From positions 62,001 to 126,000 of the forward strand of contig JANUBW010000008.1 in NCBI GenBank assembly GCA_024809215.1: a stretch of DNA of 64,000 nt. Reading direction: 5' to 3'. This DNA is from Niastella sp. OAS944. Lineage in GTDB: Bacteria; Bacteroidota; Bacteroidia; Chitinophagales; Chitinophagaceae. How positions within the stretch are numbered: the first letter of the stretch is position 1; each line of letters begins with the position of its first letter. Made by a program: the position numbers and the translations under genes. Shown in pieces: positions 17,318 to 26,567 of this stretch. Below the pieces are notes generated by a model. The model saw only the letters and a list, made by a program, of their open reading frames with translations, had not been told where the DNA came from and did not search any database.

Positions 17318-18070
17318 ATGCGAAAACCATTAATCGTAAAACCGGGAAAACGGCTATACCTGTACCTGTTGATAGGTATTGTAGCGTTGCAAACGTCAGC
17401 TACCCACACATTTGGGGGTACCAGGGCGAATAATAACCTCTTTTCCGATTCTTCGGCAAACAACTCCTTCTTTTCCATTGCAAATAAATTGAATGTATAC
17501 GACAGCCTGCATTTAAAAGCCGCCGGCCTGTCGAAAAAGGTCTTTACCATGGCCTTAAAAGGGATGGCCAAACTGGTAAAGAACCGTCATATAAAAGACA
17601 ACCTGCTGGCGATCGTTGACTTTAGTCAGCCCAGCAATGCCAAACGCCTGTATGTGATAGACCTGAACTCGTATCAGTTGGTTTACAATACGTATGTGGC
17701 GCATGGTATGAAGACCGGCAAGTTGAATGCCGTATCGTTCAGTAATAGACAATCGTCAAATAAAAGCAGTCTGGGTTTTTATGTAACCGGTGAAACCTAC
17801 AATGGCAGCAATGGCTATTCGCTTCGTTTACAAGGCATGGAAAAAGGCATTAATGACGGGGCCATGCGCCGCGGCATTGTGATACATGGCGCCGATTATG
17901 TATGCGAAGGATTGATTGAAAGCCAGGGTTATATTGGCCGCAGCTGGGGCTGCCCGGCAGTAGCGCCGGAGGTTTCGCAACCACTTATTGATCTGTTGAA
18001 AGACGGCTCCTGCCTGTTTATTTACCATCCTACAGCGGCTTATACAAGCAGGTCTGCCTTATTAAAATAG
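17318..18070 (+). CDS. Murein L,D-transpeptidase catalytic domain protein (YkuD_2 type)
   Basis: A 250-residue protein with an N-terminal membrane or signal segment (LYLYLLIGIVALQTSATH, residues 13-30). The catalytic domain contains YVIDLNSYQLVYNTYVAHG, then His190 in GIVIHGADY and Cys212 in GRSWGCPAV, the His/Cys pair of the HxxxxxSxGCPA type found in the YkuD_2 family. Acting in the periplasm, it would make or remodel 3-3 peptide cross-links or attach proteins to murein. It stands alone between a word-repeat spacer and the next promoter. Confidence 0.88.
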   Translation: MRKPLIVKPGKRLYLYLLIGIVALQTSATHTFGGTRANNNLFSDSSANNSFFSIANKLNVYDSLHLKAAGLSKKVFTMALKGMAKLVKNRHIKDNLLAIVDFSQPSNAKRLYVIDLNSYQLVYNTYVAHGMKTGKLNAVSFSNRQSSNKSSLGFYVTGETYNGSNGYSLRLQGMEKGINDGAMRRGIVIHGADYVCEGLIESQGYIGRSWGCPAVAPEVSQPLIDLLKDGSCLFIYHPTAAYTSRSALLK

Positions 18071-18143
18071 TGAGAATTTCCACAAATCGCATTATCTCAG
18101 TCACTTATTAACATCCCATACAATTACTGGTAATAAAAAAGCG

Positions 18144-18173
18144 TTTGGTAACGGGTGCTACCTGTTATCTTTG
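18144..18173 (+). promoter_or_regulatory. Consensus promoter TTTG-N18-TATCTTTG
   Basis: -33 TTTG at 18144-18147 and -7 TATCTTTG at 18166-18173 with 18 bp between. Transcription from about 18180 fixes the next gene start at the ATG at 18191, not at an in-frame upstream ATG at 18155. Confidence 0.75.
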
Positions 18174-18190
18174 CGCCTTTAATTGTACGT

Positions 18191-19165
18191 ATGCTAAAGA
18201 TCGGTGTATTTGGCGTTGGTCATCTGGGTAAATTTCATTTGAATAACTGGAAAGAGATCAAGGGAGTAGAGTTAGTTGGCTTTTACGATCCCTCGGATGA
18301 CGCGTCGCAGGATGTTACGGAAAAATATCAGATTCCCCGTTTTTTGGATGCAGAACGGCTCATTGATGCCGTTGATGTAATTGATGTAATTGCGCCTACA
18401 CAATACCATTATAACCTGGCCAAAATGGCCATTCGCAAGGGTAAACATGTGTTCCTCGAAAAGCCCATGGCCCATACCATGCAGGAAGCTCAGGAACTGG
18501 TGAACCTGGTAAAGGAATCGCAAATAAAACTGCAGGTGGGGCACGTTGAACGGTTCAACCCCGCTTTTCTGGCGGTAAAGAATATGGAGCTTAACCCCAT
18601 GTTCATTGAAGTACATCGCCTGGCGCAGTTCAATGTACGTGGTACCGAAGTGAGTGTTATTCTCGACCTAATGATCCACGACATAGACATTATTTTAAAC
18701 CTGGTAAAAAGCGAAGTGAAACAGATATCGGCCAGCGGCGTTGCTGTAATGACCGATACCCCGGATATAGCCAACGTACGTATTGAGTTCAATAATGGTT
18801 GTGTAGCCAACCTTACCTCAAGCCGTATCTCCATGAAGAAGATGCGGAAAATGCGGTTATTCCAGAAAGATGCTTACATTGGGATCGACTTTTTAAACAA
18901 GAAGACTGAGATCATCAAGTTGAAGTCTCCCCAGGATGTTGACGCCTTTTCCTTCGATCTTGATACCTTACATGGTAAAAAAACAATTGCGGTTGTAAAT
19001 CCGCTGGTGCCCGAAGTGAATGCCATTAAACAAGAACTGGAATCATTTCGCGATGCCATCCTGAACAATACCCCTACAATGGTATCGGAGGTGGATGGTT
19101 ACCGGGCCATGGATGTAGCACACCAGATATTGCAGAAAATAAAAAACAATAATATTATTGTGTAA
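18191..19165 (+). CDS. Gfo/Idh/MocA family NAD(P)-dependent oxidoreductase
   Basis: A 324-residue protein. Start at 18191 is set by the promoter. The N-terminal Rossmann domain has GVFGVGHLGKFH, and VFLEKPMAHT is the family EKP motif with its catalytic Lys. The central part includes GHVERFNPAF and HDIDIILNL, where the His-Asp pair near residue 170 is typical. Members oxidise or reduce sugar nucleotides and related sugars. The next gene, a sugar-phosphate transferase, starts 8 bp later, so a role in surface polysaccharide precursor synthesis is likely. Confidence 0.88.
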   Translation: MLKIGVFGVGHLGKFHLNNWKEIKGVELVGFYDPSDDASQDVTEKYQIPRFLDAERLIDAVDVIDVIAPTQYHYNLAKMAIRKGKHVFLEKPMAHTMQEAQELVNLVKESQIKLQVGHVERFNPAFLAVKNMELNPMFIEVHRLAQFNVRGTEVSVILDLMIHDIDIILNLVKSEVKQISASGVAVMTDTPDIANVRIEFNNGCVANLTSSRISMKKMRKMRLFQKDAYIGIDFLNKKTEIIKLKSPQDVDAFSFDLDTLHGKKTIAVVNPLVPEVNAIKQELESFRDAILNNTPTMVSEVDGYRAMDVAHQILQKIKNNNIIV

Positions 19166-19173
19166 CCCTGTAC

Positions 19174-20586
19174 ATGCCTTCGGAAAAACGTATCCATAGT
19201 ACCTGGTACCTGCTGGGCGATTATTTCGCAGCCATATTGGCCTGGGTCGTTCTGTATTTTTCGCGACGGCTGTTGTTACATGAACAGGTAATTGTCGACA
19301 ACGAGCTATTGCTGAACGATCGCTTCTGGTATGGTATAACCATCATCCCTGTTGTATGGATTATCTTCTACGCACTTGTTGGCGCTTACAACGATCTTTA
19401 CCGGAAATCGCGTTTCGGCGAATTCAACATCACCCTTCTTTGCTGCCTCATTGGCTGCACCTTTATTTTCTTTGCCATTGTAATTAACGACCCGCAAAAA
19501 GATTATACTTACTACTACAAAGCATTGTGTTGTTATATTGTTGCCCAGTTGGTGTTCACCTGGCTATGGCGAAGCGCTTTATTGAACCGGGTAAAAAAGC
19601 AATTGCTGCAGGGACATTTGCGCTTCAATACGTTGCTGGTGGGTGGCAATAGCATGGCCGAACGTATATTTTTAGATACCCGCGATGGTTTGCGTACCGC
19701 CGGTTACCATTATACAGGTTTTATAAGCGCCGGCGAACCCAATGGCATCAGCCATCATATACCCTGGCATGGCTGGCTGCACGAAATGGAAAAAGTGATT
19801 GATGAAGGCGCCATACAGCTGGTAGTTATTGCATTGGAGAAAGAAGAAAAAGTGCATGTAGAAAAGATCGTTGACCGGCTAAGCGAATTGGATGTAGAAG
19901 TGAAGATAGTGCCCGATGTACTGGATATTTTGTCGGGCTCGGTAAAAACAAGCAACCTGTCGGGCGCTTTTTTAACCGATATAAAATCGGGTTTAATGCC
20001 GCAATGGCAACAAAATATAAAACGGGTAATTGATGTGGCCATTGCCTTAATTGGGTTTGTACTGCTGCTGCCACTGATGATCTATGTGCTCATCAGGGTT
20101 AAATTATCATCACCAGGCCCGGTGTTATATTCACAGGAGCGAATAGGGTATAAGGGCAGAAAATTCCGTATTTACAAGTTCCGCTCCATGTATCACCCCG
20201 CAGAAAAGAACGGCCCGCAGCTGTCTTCAACCCACGACCCCCGGGTTACCCAATGGGGCCGCATAATGCGTAAATGGCGGCTCGATGAATTGCCCCAGCT
20301 TTGGAATATCATAAAAGGTGAAATGAGCCTGGTTGGACCAAGACCCGAACGGGCCTATTATATAAATCAAATACACGAACAGGTGCCGTACTACTCGTAC
20401 CTGTTGAAAGTAAAACCGGGTTTAACCTCCTGGGGCATGGTGCAGTTTGGGTATGCCGAAAATGTTGATGAAATGATCAAGCGTATGAAATACGACCTTA
20501 TTTATATTGAGAATATATCCCTGGCGCTTGATTTTAAGATAATGATATACACCTTGCGCATTATATTTATGGGCAAAGGAAGATAG
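19174..20586 (+). CDS. Exopolysaccharide polyprenyl-phosphate sugar transferase
   Basis: A 470-residue membrane enzyme. Four hydrophobic segments occupy the N-terminal third (for example YLLGDYFAAILAWVVLYF). A CoA-binding-like domain follows (NTLLVGGNSMAERIFLDT). Residues about 275-470 are the bacterial sugar transferase domain: RVIDVAIALIGFVLLLP membrane hairpin, YSQERIGYKGRKFRIYKFRSM, WRLDELPQLWNI and MSLVGPRPE. It moves a sugar-phosphate from a nucleotide sugar to undecaprenyl phosphate, starting a surface glycan. It is 8 bp downstream of the Gfo/Idh/MocA gene, in one operon. Confidence 0.93.
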   Translation: MPSEKRIHSTWYLLGDYFAAILAWVVLYFSRRLLLHEQVIVDNELLLNDRFWYGITIIPVVWIIFYALVGAYNDLYRKSRFGEFNITLLCCLIGCTFIFFAIVINDPQKDYTYYYKALCCYIVAQLVFTWLWRSALLNRVKKQLLQGHLRFNTLLVGGNSMAERIFLDTRDGLRTAGYHYTGFISAGEPNGISHHIPWHGWLHEMEKVIDEGAIQLVVIALEKEEKVHVEKIVDRLSELDVEVKIVPDVLDILSGSVKTSNLSGAFLTDIKSGLMPQWQQNIKRVIDVAIALIGFVLLLPLMIYVLIRVKLSSPGPVLYSQERIGYKGRKFRIYKFRSMYHPAEKNGPQLSSTHDPRVTQWGRIMRKWRLDELPQLWNIIKGEMSLVGPRPERAYYINQIHEQVPYYSYLLKVKPGLTSWGMVQFGYAENVDEMIKRMKYDLIYIENISLALDFKIMIYTLRIIFMGKGR

Positions 20587-20650
20587 CACAATTAGCTAAT
20601 TTGCTAATTTGATAATGTGCTAATGAAATACAGTACTTAAAACTTAGGAT
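20587..20650. repeat. Word-repeat spacer 3 (GCTAATTTG words)
   Basis: Variants of TTAGCTAATTTG, TTGATAATGTG and CTAATGAAATACAG in about 60 bp; the AATACAG linker is present. Same words occur at 22230, 45920 and 62172. Confidence 0.75.
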
Positions 20651-20660
20651 TAATAATTCT

Positions 20661-22226
20661 ATGAAAACACTTTGTGCTTTTTTAATGATTGCGGTATTGC
20701 CACAGATTGGCTTGTCACAAAAAGATTACTGGCAACAGGAAGTGCGGTACGATATTCAGGTAGCATTAAACGATAAACAACATAGTTTAAAAGGCGATCT
20801 GTTGGTAGAATATATCAATAACTCACCCGACACACTTAACTACATCTGGTTTCATTTATGGCCAAATGCATATAAAGACAAGAACACTGCATTGGCCAAA
20901 CAGCTGGCGCAGGAAAAAGACAATGTAAAGAAAGTGTTGATCAACGATCCTGGCTATATTTCTAACCTGCATTGGAAAATAAACGGGCAAAACGCAAAAA
21001 CAGAAGATGATACGGCTAATATAGATATGGTAAAACTGGTATTGGCGCAGCCCTTATTGCCCGGCAAACAAATTACCATAACCACGCCGTTTACTGTAAA
21101 GCTGCCCAGCTATTATTCAAGATCGGGTTATACCAATAAACAGTTTATGGTTTGCCAGTGGTACCCCAAACCGGCTGTATACGACCGCACCGGCTGGCAC
21201 CAGTTCCCGTACCTTGACCAGGGTGAATTTTACAGCGAATACGGCAGCTTTAAAGTGAATATTACCGTGCCTGCCGAATATGTTGTTGGTGCTACCGGCA
21301 CCCTTCAAACCCGCGATGAACTGATGAGGTATAAAGAAATAGGCCTTGAAAATAATAACGGAAAAGCAACCCAATATAAAACCGCTACCCCGGGTAAATT
21401 AAAGACCTTACAATATTATGGCGAACGCATTCATGATTTTGCCTGGTTTGCCGGTAAGGACTTTATAATCCGCTATGATACTTTGCAGTTGACCGAACGT
21501 GATACCGTTGAGGTGTTCTCTTACGGACAAACCTCGGGCAACAAAACCTGGAAGAACAGCACCAGCTATATAAAAGACGCAGTGCGCCATTATTCAAAAT
21601 GGATAGGCCAATACCCTTACCCGGTAGTACAGGCCGTGGAGGGACCAAAAAATTTATCGTCGGGTGGTATGGAGTATCCGATGATCACGTTAATAACCAG
21701 TCCGAACGCAAAGGAAGAAGAAATGGATGCGGTGATCACACATGAAGTAGGGCATAACTGGTTTTATGGTATTTTGGGTAGCAACGAACGCGATAATCCC
21801 TGGATGGATGAGGGGCTCAATACCTATTTTCAGTTCAGGTATGAGGCTGAGAAGTACCGCTCCAACACCATTCTGGCATCAATGATACCAAAGGACCTTA
21901 AGGAATTATCGGAGCCGGATTTTCAGGCAAGGATCTATGAAGTGTTGAATTCTATTCCGGCCGATAAACCGATCACTACCGGTTCAACCGGTTTTACCAA
22001 TAAAGATGATTATGGTATTGTTGTTTATGTAAAAACAGCTGTATGGATGTTTATAATGGAAAATGTGCTTGGGCGCGATGTGTTGGATAAGGCCTTACAG
22101 TCGTACTTTACTAAATGGCAGTTCAAACATCCCCAGCCTGAAGATTTTAAAAAGGAACTGGAATTGGCTAGTGGCCAGAATTTGGACAAATACTTTGCTT
22201 TGTTGGATAAAGAAGGGAAGTTGTAG
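20661..22226 (+). CDS. M1 family metallopeptidase (short form)
   Basis: A 521-residue exported protein with a signal peptide (LCAFLMIAVLPQIGLSQ, about 1-19). The zinc site is complete: His361-Glu-Val-Gly-His365 and Glu384 (HEXXH-X18-E). GGMEYP at about residue 335 is the aminopeptidase substrate motif. It lacks the long C-terminal part of its paralogue at 22692, ending about 130 residues after the zinc site. It should cleave N-terminal residues from peptides in the periplasm. The two genes are tandem paralogues separated by a 465-bp word-repeat spacer. Confidence 0.9.
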   Translation: MKTLCAFLMIAVLPQIGLSQKDYWQQEVRYDIQVALNDKQHSLKGDLLVEYINNSPDTLNYIWFHLWPNAYKDKNTALAKQLAQEKDNVKKVLINDPGYISNLHWKINGQNAKTEDDTANIDMVKLVLAQPLLPGKQITITTPFTVKLPSYYSRSGYTNKQFMVCQWYPKPAVYDRTGWHQFPYLDQGEFYSEYGSFKVNITVPAEYVVGATGTLQTRDELMRYKEIGLENNNGKATQYKTATPGKLKTLQYYGERIHDFAWFAGKDFIIRYDTLQLTERDTVEVFSYGQTSGNKTWKNSTSYIKDAVRHYSKWIGQYPYPVVQAVEGPKNLSSGGMEYPMITLITSPNAKEEEMDAVITHEVGHNWFYGILGSNERDNPWMDEGLNTYFQFRYEAEKYRSNTILASMIPKDLKELSEPDFQARIYEVLNSIPADKPITTGSTGFTNKDDYGIVVYVKTAVWMFIMENVLGRDVLDKALQSYFTKWQFKHPQPEDFKKELELASGQNLDKYFALLDKEGKL

Positions 22227-22227
22227 A

Positions 22228-22680
22228 ACACAATGTGATAATGTGATAATTTGCTAATGTGATAATGGAATACAGTTTGACGAGTTGATCCCGATGCAAT
22301 CGGGAACGAGTTAACAAGGCAGTGATGAGTTGATAGAGGTGTTGAGTTGATAAAGGAGAAGGTAGTTTTTAGTTCTCAGTTTTTAGTTCCAGGGTTCAAG
22401 TTCCGATTCTCCGTTATGGTGTGGTCCGCGTAGTAGCTGTATTCTGTATTCGATTTAAGCTTTAGGCTTACAGCTTTCAGCTGTTTTCACGTTTGCCGTT
22501 TCACGTTTCACGATAGCGAGGCCCGAAGTTCCGGGAACATTGCCGATTGCCGATTCACGCTTGCCGTTTCACGGGCAGCGAGGCTTGGGATTTCGGAAAC
22601 CATTGCCATTGCCGATTGCCGATTCACGATTGCCGTTTGTAGATAACTTATCCTTAGCTTATTGCTTCATGACTATTGAC
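22228..22680. repeat. Word-repeat spacer 4 (large, mixed words)
   Basis: About 450 bp without a gene, composed of blocks in order: CTAATGTGATAATG words with GAATACAG; GAGTTGATAGAGG and GAGTTAACAAGG words; TTTTTAGTTCTCAG words; CTGTATTC linker with TTAAGCTTTAGGC; then GTTTCACG, TTGCCG, GATTCACG words with two AGCGAGGC blocks. A 20-bp cut GATCCCGATGCAATCGGGAAC is a small hairpin. This spacer shows nearly every word class of the window. Confidence 0.85.
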
Positions 22681-22691
22681 CATTAACAACA

Positions 22692-25616
22692 ATGAAAAAG
22701 CTTTACCTTCTACTACTTATTGCATTGCTGCGGTTACCAGCCATTGGCCAGGCCGATTACTGGCAACAGGAAGTGCATTATACTATTGATGTATCGCTCA
22801 ATGATACCGAACATTCGCTGGAAGGTTTTTTAAAGCTGCGGTATGTTAACCATTCGCGCGATACGCTGCGTTTCATCTGGTTTCATTTATGGCCCAATGC
22901 GTTCAAGAACGATAGAACGGCATTTACCGAACAAACCCTGCAAAACGGGGATACGAAATTCTATTTTTCTACCCGTGATAAAAGAGGATATATAAACCGC
23001 CTCGATTTTCGGGTAGCAAATAGTACTCTTAAAACAGAAGATCATCCGCAATACATAGATGTTATAAAAGTTAACCTGCCGGCGCCATTGGCACCCAACC
23101 AGGAAACCGAAATAACCACGCCTTTTCATGTACAATTACCTGCCAATTTTTCGCGCGGGGGGCATACCCGGCATTCCTACCAGGTTACGCAATGGTATCC
23201 CAAACCAGCCGTGTACGATCGTTTAGGCTGGCATCCCATTCCTTACCTCGATCAGGGTGAGTTTTACAGCGAGTTTGGCAGTTTTGATGTGCGCATTACC
23301 GTTCCCCAGGGATATGTAGTGGCTGCAACGGGTGAGTTGCAGAATGAAGAGGAAAAAGAATGGTTGAAGAAAAAGGCCGATACTGCCAATCAAACGCGCG
23401 AAATAATAATAAAGAAGAAACCGGGGTTCGGCCAAAAGCCAGTGGCAAAGAAACCTGTAGCAAAGAAACCGGTAGCTAAAAAGCCAACTTCTATTGGGAA
23501 AAAGAAAATTCCGCAAAAAAAGCAGCCGGCTCAAATTGCGGAGCAACCACAAACCACCAACCGCAAACCACAAACTCTTAAAACCCTTCAATACAAACAA
23601 AATAACGTACACGACTTTGCTTGGTTTGCCGATTCGGCTTTTGTTGTAAAGCAGGATACCATTCAACTGGCATCGGGGCGGGTAGTGCAGGCCATGAGCT
23701 TTTATCGCTCAATAAAAAGCAAGGGCTGGAACAAAAGCATTCAATTCTTAAAAGACGCGGTGCATTTCAGATCGAACCTTATTGGCGAGTACCCTTATAA
23801 TGTAGTGAGTGTGGTAGAAGCCAAAATGGGTTTTGAAGGCGGCATGGAATACCCTACCATTACCAGCATTTCGCCGGGCTTTGATGAAAAAACACTGGAT
23901 ATGACCATTGAGCATGAAGTGGGTCATAACTGGTTTTATGGCATACTGGCCAGCAACGAACGCGATCATGCCTGGATGGATGAAGGTGTGAACACCTATT
24001 ACGATAACCGGTATAAGGCAATGAAATATCCCAGCAACAATTACCCGAAATGGCTGCAAAAAAGATTGCCCGATAACATTGAAGAGTTACCTGTTGATGC
24101 CCTGGCACAAATTAAAAAAGACCAGCCAATAGCTACGCCATCAGGCGACTTTACCGAGGTGAATTACATGGCTATAGTGTACCTGAAAACGGGTTTTATG
24201 ATGCAACACCTTGAGAATGCTATAGGCACTCAGCGTTTCGATAGTTGTATGCAGGCGTATTACCGCCAATGGCAATTCAAACATCCGTATCCGCAGGATT
24301 TTCAAAAAAGCTTTACGGTAGGGGATGGTAAGGCCGTGCAATCGTTTATGGATTCGCTGCAACAAAAAGGCGGCATAAATACGATGGCCCGCCGCAAGTG
24401 GAAACCGGTGTTTTTATTCTCTCTGAGGAATTATGACAGCGTAAGTTATTTAAACTGGATGCCGGCAGCAGGGTACAATAACTACGACCAGTTTATGATA
24501 GGGCTGCTGTTGCATAACTATACCTTTCCGGCACATAAGTTCCAATACTTTTTGGCCCCCCTGTTTGCAACCGGCAGTAAAGAAGTAACGGGCCTTGGCC
24601 GTATTGGTTATACCTGGCGGCCTAATAAAACATTCGATAAAATTGATCTTTCAGTAAGTGGTGCACACTTCTCAACACAGGATGGTGTTGATAGTTTGGG
24701 TAAGACCCTCTATAATGGTTTTTACAAAGTAGCCCCGGCGCTGCGGTTCACATTCAAAAATAAAAATGTTCGTAGCACTGTTGATAAATGGCTCGAGTGG
24801 CGCACCTTCTTTATTTGGGAAAACGGTTTCAGGTATGTGATGAAAAATGAAGATGGTGAGTTTTACCCAACAGAAGGCAAAACAACCAACCGCTATCTGA
24901 ACCAGCTTACCTTTAATATTGCCGATTACCGCACTTTATATCCTTACGATGCACAGTTACAGGTGCAACAGGGGGAAGGGTTTTACCGGGCAACGGCCAC
25001 CGGCAATTATTTCTTTAACTACGCCAGCTACGGCGGCTTGCAAATGCGGGTATTCGCCGCCAAATTTGGTTATATAGGTGAGAAAACGCTTTCAAAGAAA
25101 TTCAGCACACTGGCCTATCAACCCAAGTTAACTGCCGTGCGGGGCAACGAAGATTATACCTACAGCAATTACTTTGTGGGCCGTAATGAAGCGGAAGGGT
25201 TTTTAAGTCAGCAGGTAATGATGCGCGATGGCGGACTGAAATTGCGCACCGATCTGTTTCAGGGTTTGCAGGGCCGGTCAGATAACTGGATCGCTTCCAT
25301 GAACCTGAACACTACATTGCCCAAAGGACTGTTGCCCGTTCAACTGCCAATAAAGATCTTCCTCGATGCCGGTACCTATGCCGATGCCTGGAAGAAGGAT
25401 GCGGCCACCAGCCGGTTCTTGTATGTGGCAGGTTTACAACTGGGCCTGTTTCACGACCTGGTTAATATTTATGCGCCCCTGTTATACAGTAGGGAGTTTA
25501 AGGATAACCTGAAAACGGTGCCCGAACAAAATTCATTCTTTAAAAAGATCTCCTTTAGCATCGATATTCAACGGTTCAATATACGCAAGGTAACAGGCAA
25601 TAAGATCCCATTTTAG
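22692..25616 (+). CDS. M1 family metallopeptidase (long form) with Lys/Pro-rich insert
   Basis: A 974-residue paralogue of the preceding peptidase. Signal peptide about 1-19 (LYLLLLIALLRLPAIGQ). Zinc site His408-Glu-Val-Gly-His412 and Glu431; GGMEYP is present. Between the N-terminal sheet and the catalytic domain it has an insert (about residues 215-300) of Lys/Pro-rich repeats, AKKPV three times, then QPQTTNRKPQT, absent from the short form. Residues 570-974 form a further domain of aromatic-rich strands ending in KVTGNKIPF, which resembles a membrane-associated barrel-like tail. It is followed 14 bp later by the FemAB-like gene. Confidence 0.9.
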   Translation: MKKLYLLLLIALLRLPAIGQADYWQQEVHYTIDVSLNDTEHSLEGFLKLRYVNHSRDTLRFIWFHLWPNAFKNDRTAFTEQTLQNGDTKFYFSTRDKRGYINRLDFRVANSTLKTEDHPQYIDVIKVNLPAPLAPNQETEITTPFHVQLPANFSRGGHTRHSYQVTQWYPKPAVYDRLGWHPIPYLDQGEFYSEFGSFDVRITVPQGYVVAATGELQNEEEKEWLKKKADTANQTREIIIKKKPGFGQKPVAKKPVAKKPVAKKPTSIGKKKIPQKKQPAQIAEQPQTTNRKPQTLKTLQYKQNNVHDFAWFADSAFVVKQDTIQLASGRVVQAMSFYRSIKSKGWNKSIQFLKDAVHFRSNLIGEYPYNVVSVVEAKMGFEGGMEYPTITSISPGFDEKTLDMTIEHEVGHNWFYGILASNERDHAWMDEGVNTYYDNRYKAMKYPSNNYPKWLQKRLPDNIEELPVDALAQIKKDQPIATPSGDFTEVNYMAIVYLKTGFMMQHLENAIGTQRFDSCMQAYYRQWQFKHPYPQDFQKSFTVGDGKAVQSFMDSLQQKGGINTMARRKWKPVFLFSLRNYDSVSYLNWMPAAGYNNYDQFMIGLLLHNYTFPAHKFQYFLAPLFATGSKEVTGLGRIGYTWRPNKTFDKIDLSVSGAHFSTQDGVDSLGKTLYNGFYKVAPALRFTFKNKNVRSTVDKWLEWRTFFIWENGFRYVMKNEDGEFYPTEGKTTNRYLNQLTFNIADYRTLYPYDAQLQVQQGEGFYRATATGNYFFNYASYGGLQMRVFAAKFGYIGEKTLSKKFSTLAYQPKLTAVRGNEDYTYSNYFVGRNEAEGFLSQQVMMRDGGLKLRTDLFQGLQGRSDNWIASMNLNTTLPKGLLPVQLPIKIFLDAGTYADAWKKDAATSRFLYVAGLQLGLFHDLVNIYAPLLYSREFKDNLKTVPEQNSFFKKISFSIDIQRFNIRKVTGNKIPF
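23440..23580 (+). repeat. In-frame low-complexity insert within the long M1 peptidase
   Basis: Within 23440-23485 the words GTGGCAAAGAAACC and GTAGCAAAGAAACC repeat with one or two changes, and at 23543-23578 ACAAACC/CAACC words repeat like those of the intergenic spacers. It keeps the reading frame and has no counterpart in the short paralogue. Confidence 0.7.
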
Positions 25617-25630
25617 TAGCTTAGCGCATT

Positions 25631-26563
25631 ATGCACCCCAACCTGCAATACCTGCATCGTACACAGATCGATACCCAAAAATGGGACCGATGTATTGCCC
25701 ATGCAGCCAACGGGTTGTTGTATGCCCATTCTTTTTACCTCGATCATATGGCCGATAACTGGGATGCCCTGGTGCTGGGCGATTATGAAGCGGTAATGCC
25801 GTTAACCTGGCGTCGTAAATTTGGCATCAGTTATTTGTACCAGCCATTTGTAACTGCCTCATTGGGGGTGTTCTCTGCATTGCCCATTGATGAGGCGTTG
25901 ATTAAAACATTTATAGATCACATACCCGGTAAGTTCAGGCTCATAGATATTGACCTTAACGCCGGTAACAATGCTTTAAGCGGCCGCCATGTAACCCCGC
26001 GAAAGAATTATGAGTTGAAACTCGATGCTTCATATCCATTACTTCAGGAACAATACAACAGGCATGCCCGCCGTAAATTAAAGAAGGCCAATGAGGCGCG
26101 ATTAACAATCACTGAAGATGTAGATGTTGAGACCATTGCCGAACTGTCATTTACCATGATGAAGGAAAAGGATGCCGTACCAAAAGCCGATTACGACCGG
26201 TTTGTGCGATTGTACAAGGGGATCCGGCCGCAGGTAGAAGCCTGTAACACCATGGCAGCGTTGAATGCAAATGGCAGCATAATTGCCAGTGACATTAATA
26301 TTGTTTACAACAAAAGAGTTTACTCATTGCTGGCTGGTAATACATCCGGTTCAAATGAAAACGGCGGGTTTTACTTTGTGCTCGATCAGCTGATAAAGAA
26401 GTATGCCGGCACAGGGTATGTGCTCGATTTTGAGGGGTCTGATATTGCGGGTATTGCTTTTTTGTTTGAATGCCTGGGGGCGCAATTAACCTGGTATCCC
26501 CATATTACCATAAACAGGCTGCCGCCAATACTGCGTAAGCTTAAAATGTTAAAGTATCAATAG
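25631..26563 (+). CDS. FemAB-like GNAT superfamily acyltransferase
   Basis: A 310-residue protein with the double-GNAT layout of the Acetyltransf_6/FemAB group: the first half has YEAVMPLTWRRKFGISYLYQP, the second LLAGNTSGSNENGGFYFVLDQLIKKYAG and LDFEGSDIAGIAFLFECLGA. Relatives transfer aminoacyl or acyl groups to peptidoglycan or lipid. Substrate unknown. It lies 14 bp after the long M1 peptidase (same strand) and stops 4 bp before the convergent SGNH gene, with no terminator between. Confidence 0.8.
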   Translation: MHPNLQYLHRTQIDTQKWDRCIAHAANGLLYAHSFYLDHMADNWDALVLGDYEAVMPLTWRRKFGISYLYQPFVTASLGVFSALPIDEALIKTFIDHIPGKFRLIDIDLNAGNNALSGRHVTPRKNYELKLDASYPLLQEQYNRHARRKLKKANEARLTITEDVDVETIAELSFTMMKEKDAVPKADYDRFVRLYKGIRPQVEACNTMAALNANGSIIASDINIVYNKRVYSLLAGNTSGSNENGGFYFVLDQLIKKYAGTGYVLDFEGSDIAGIAFLFECLGAQLTWYPHITINRLPPILRKLKMLKYQ

Positions 26564-26567
26564 CGTT

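Noticed and set aside
22228..22680. Spacer 4 as a mobile element
   Set aside because: No transposase, no terminal inverted repeats with target duplication are visible; it is better described as a word-repeat spacer.
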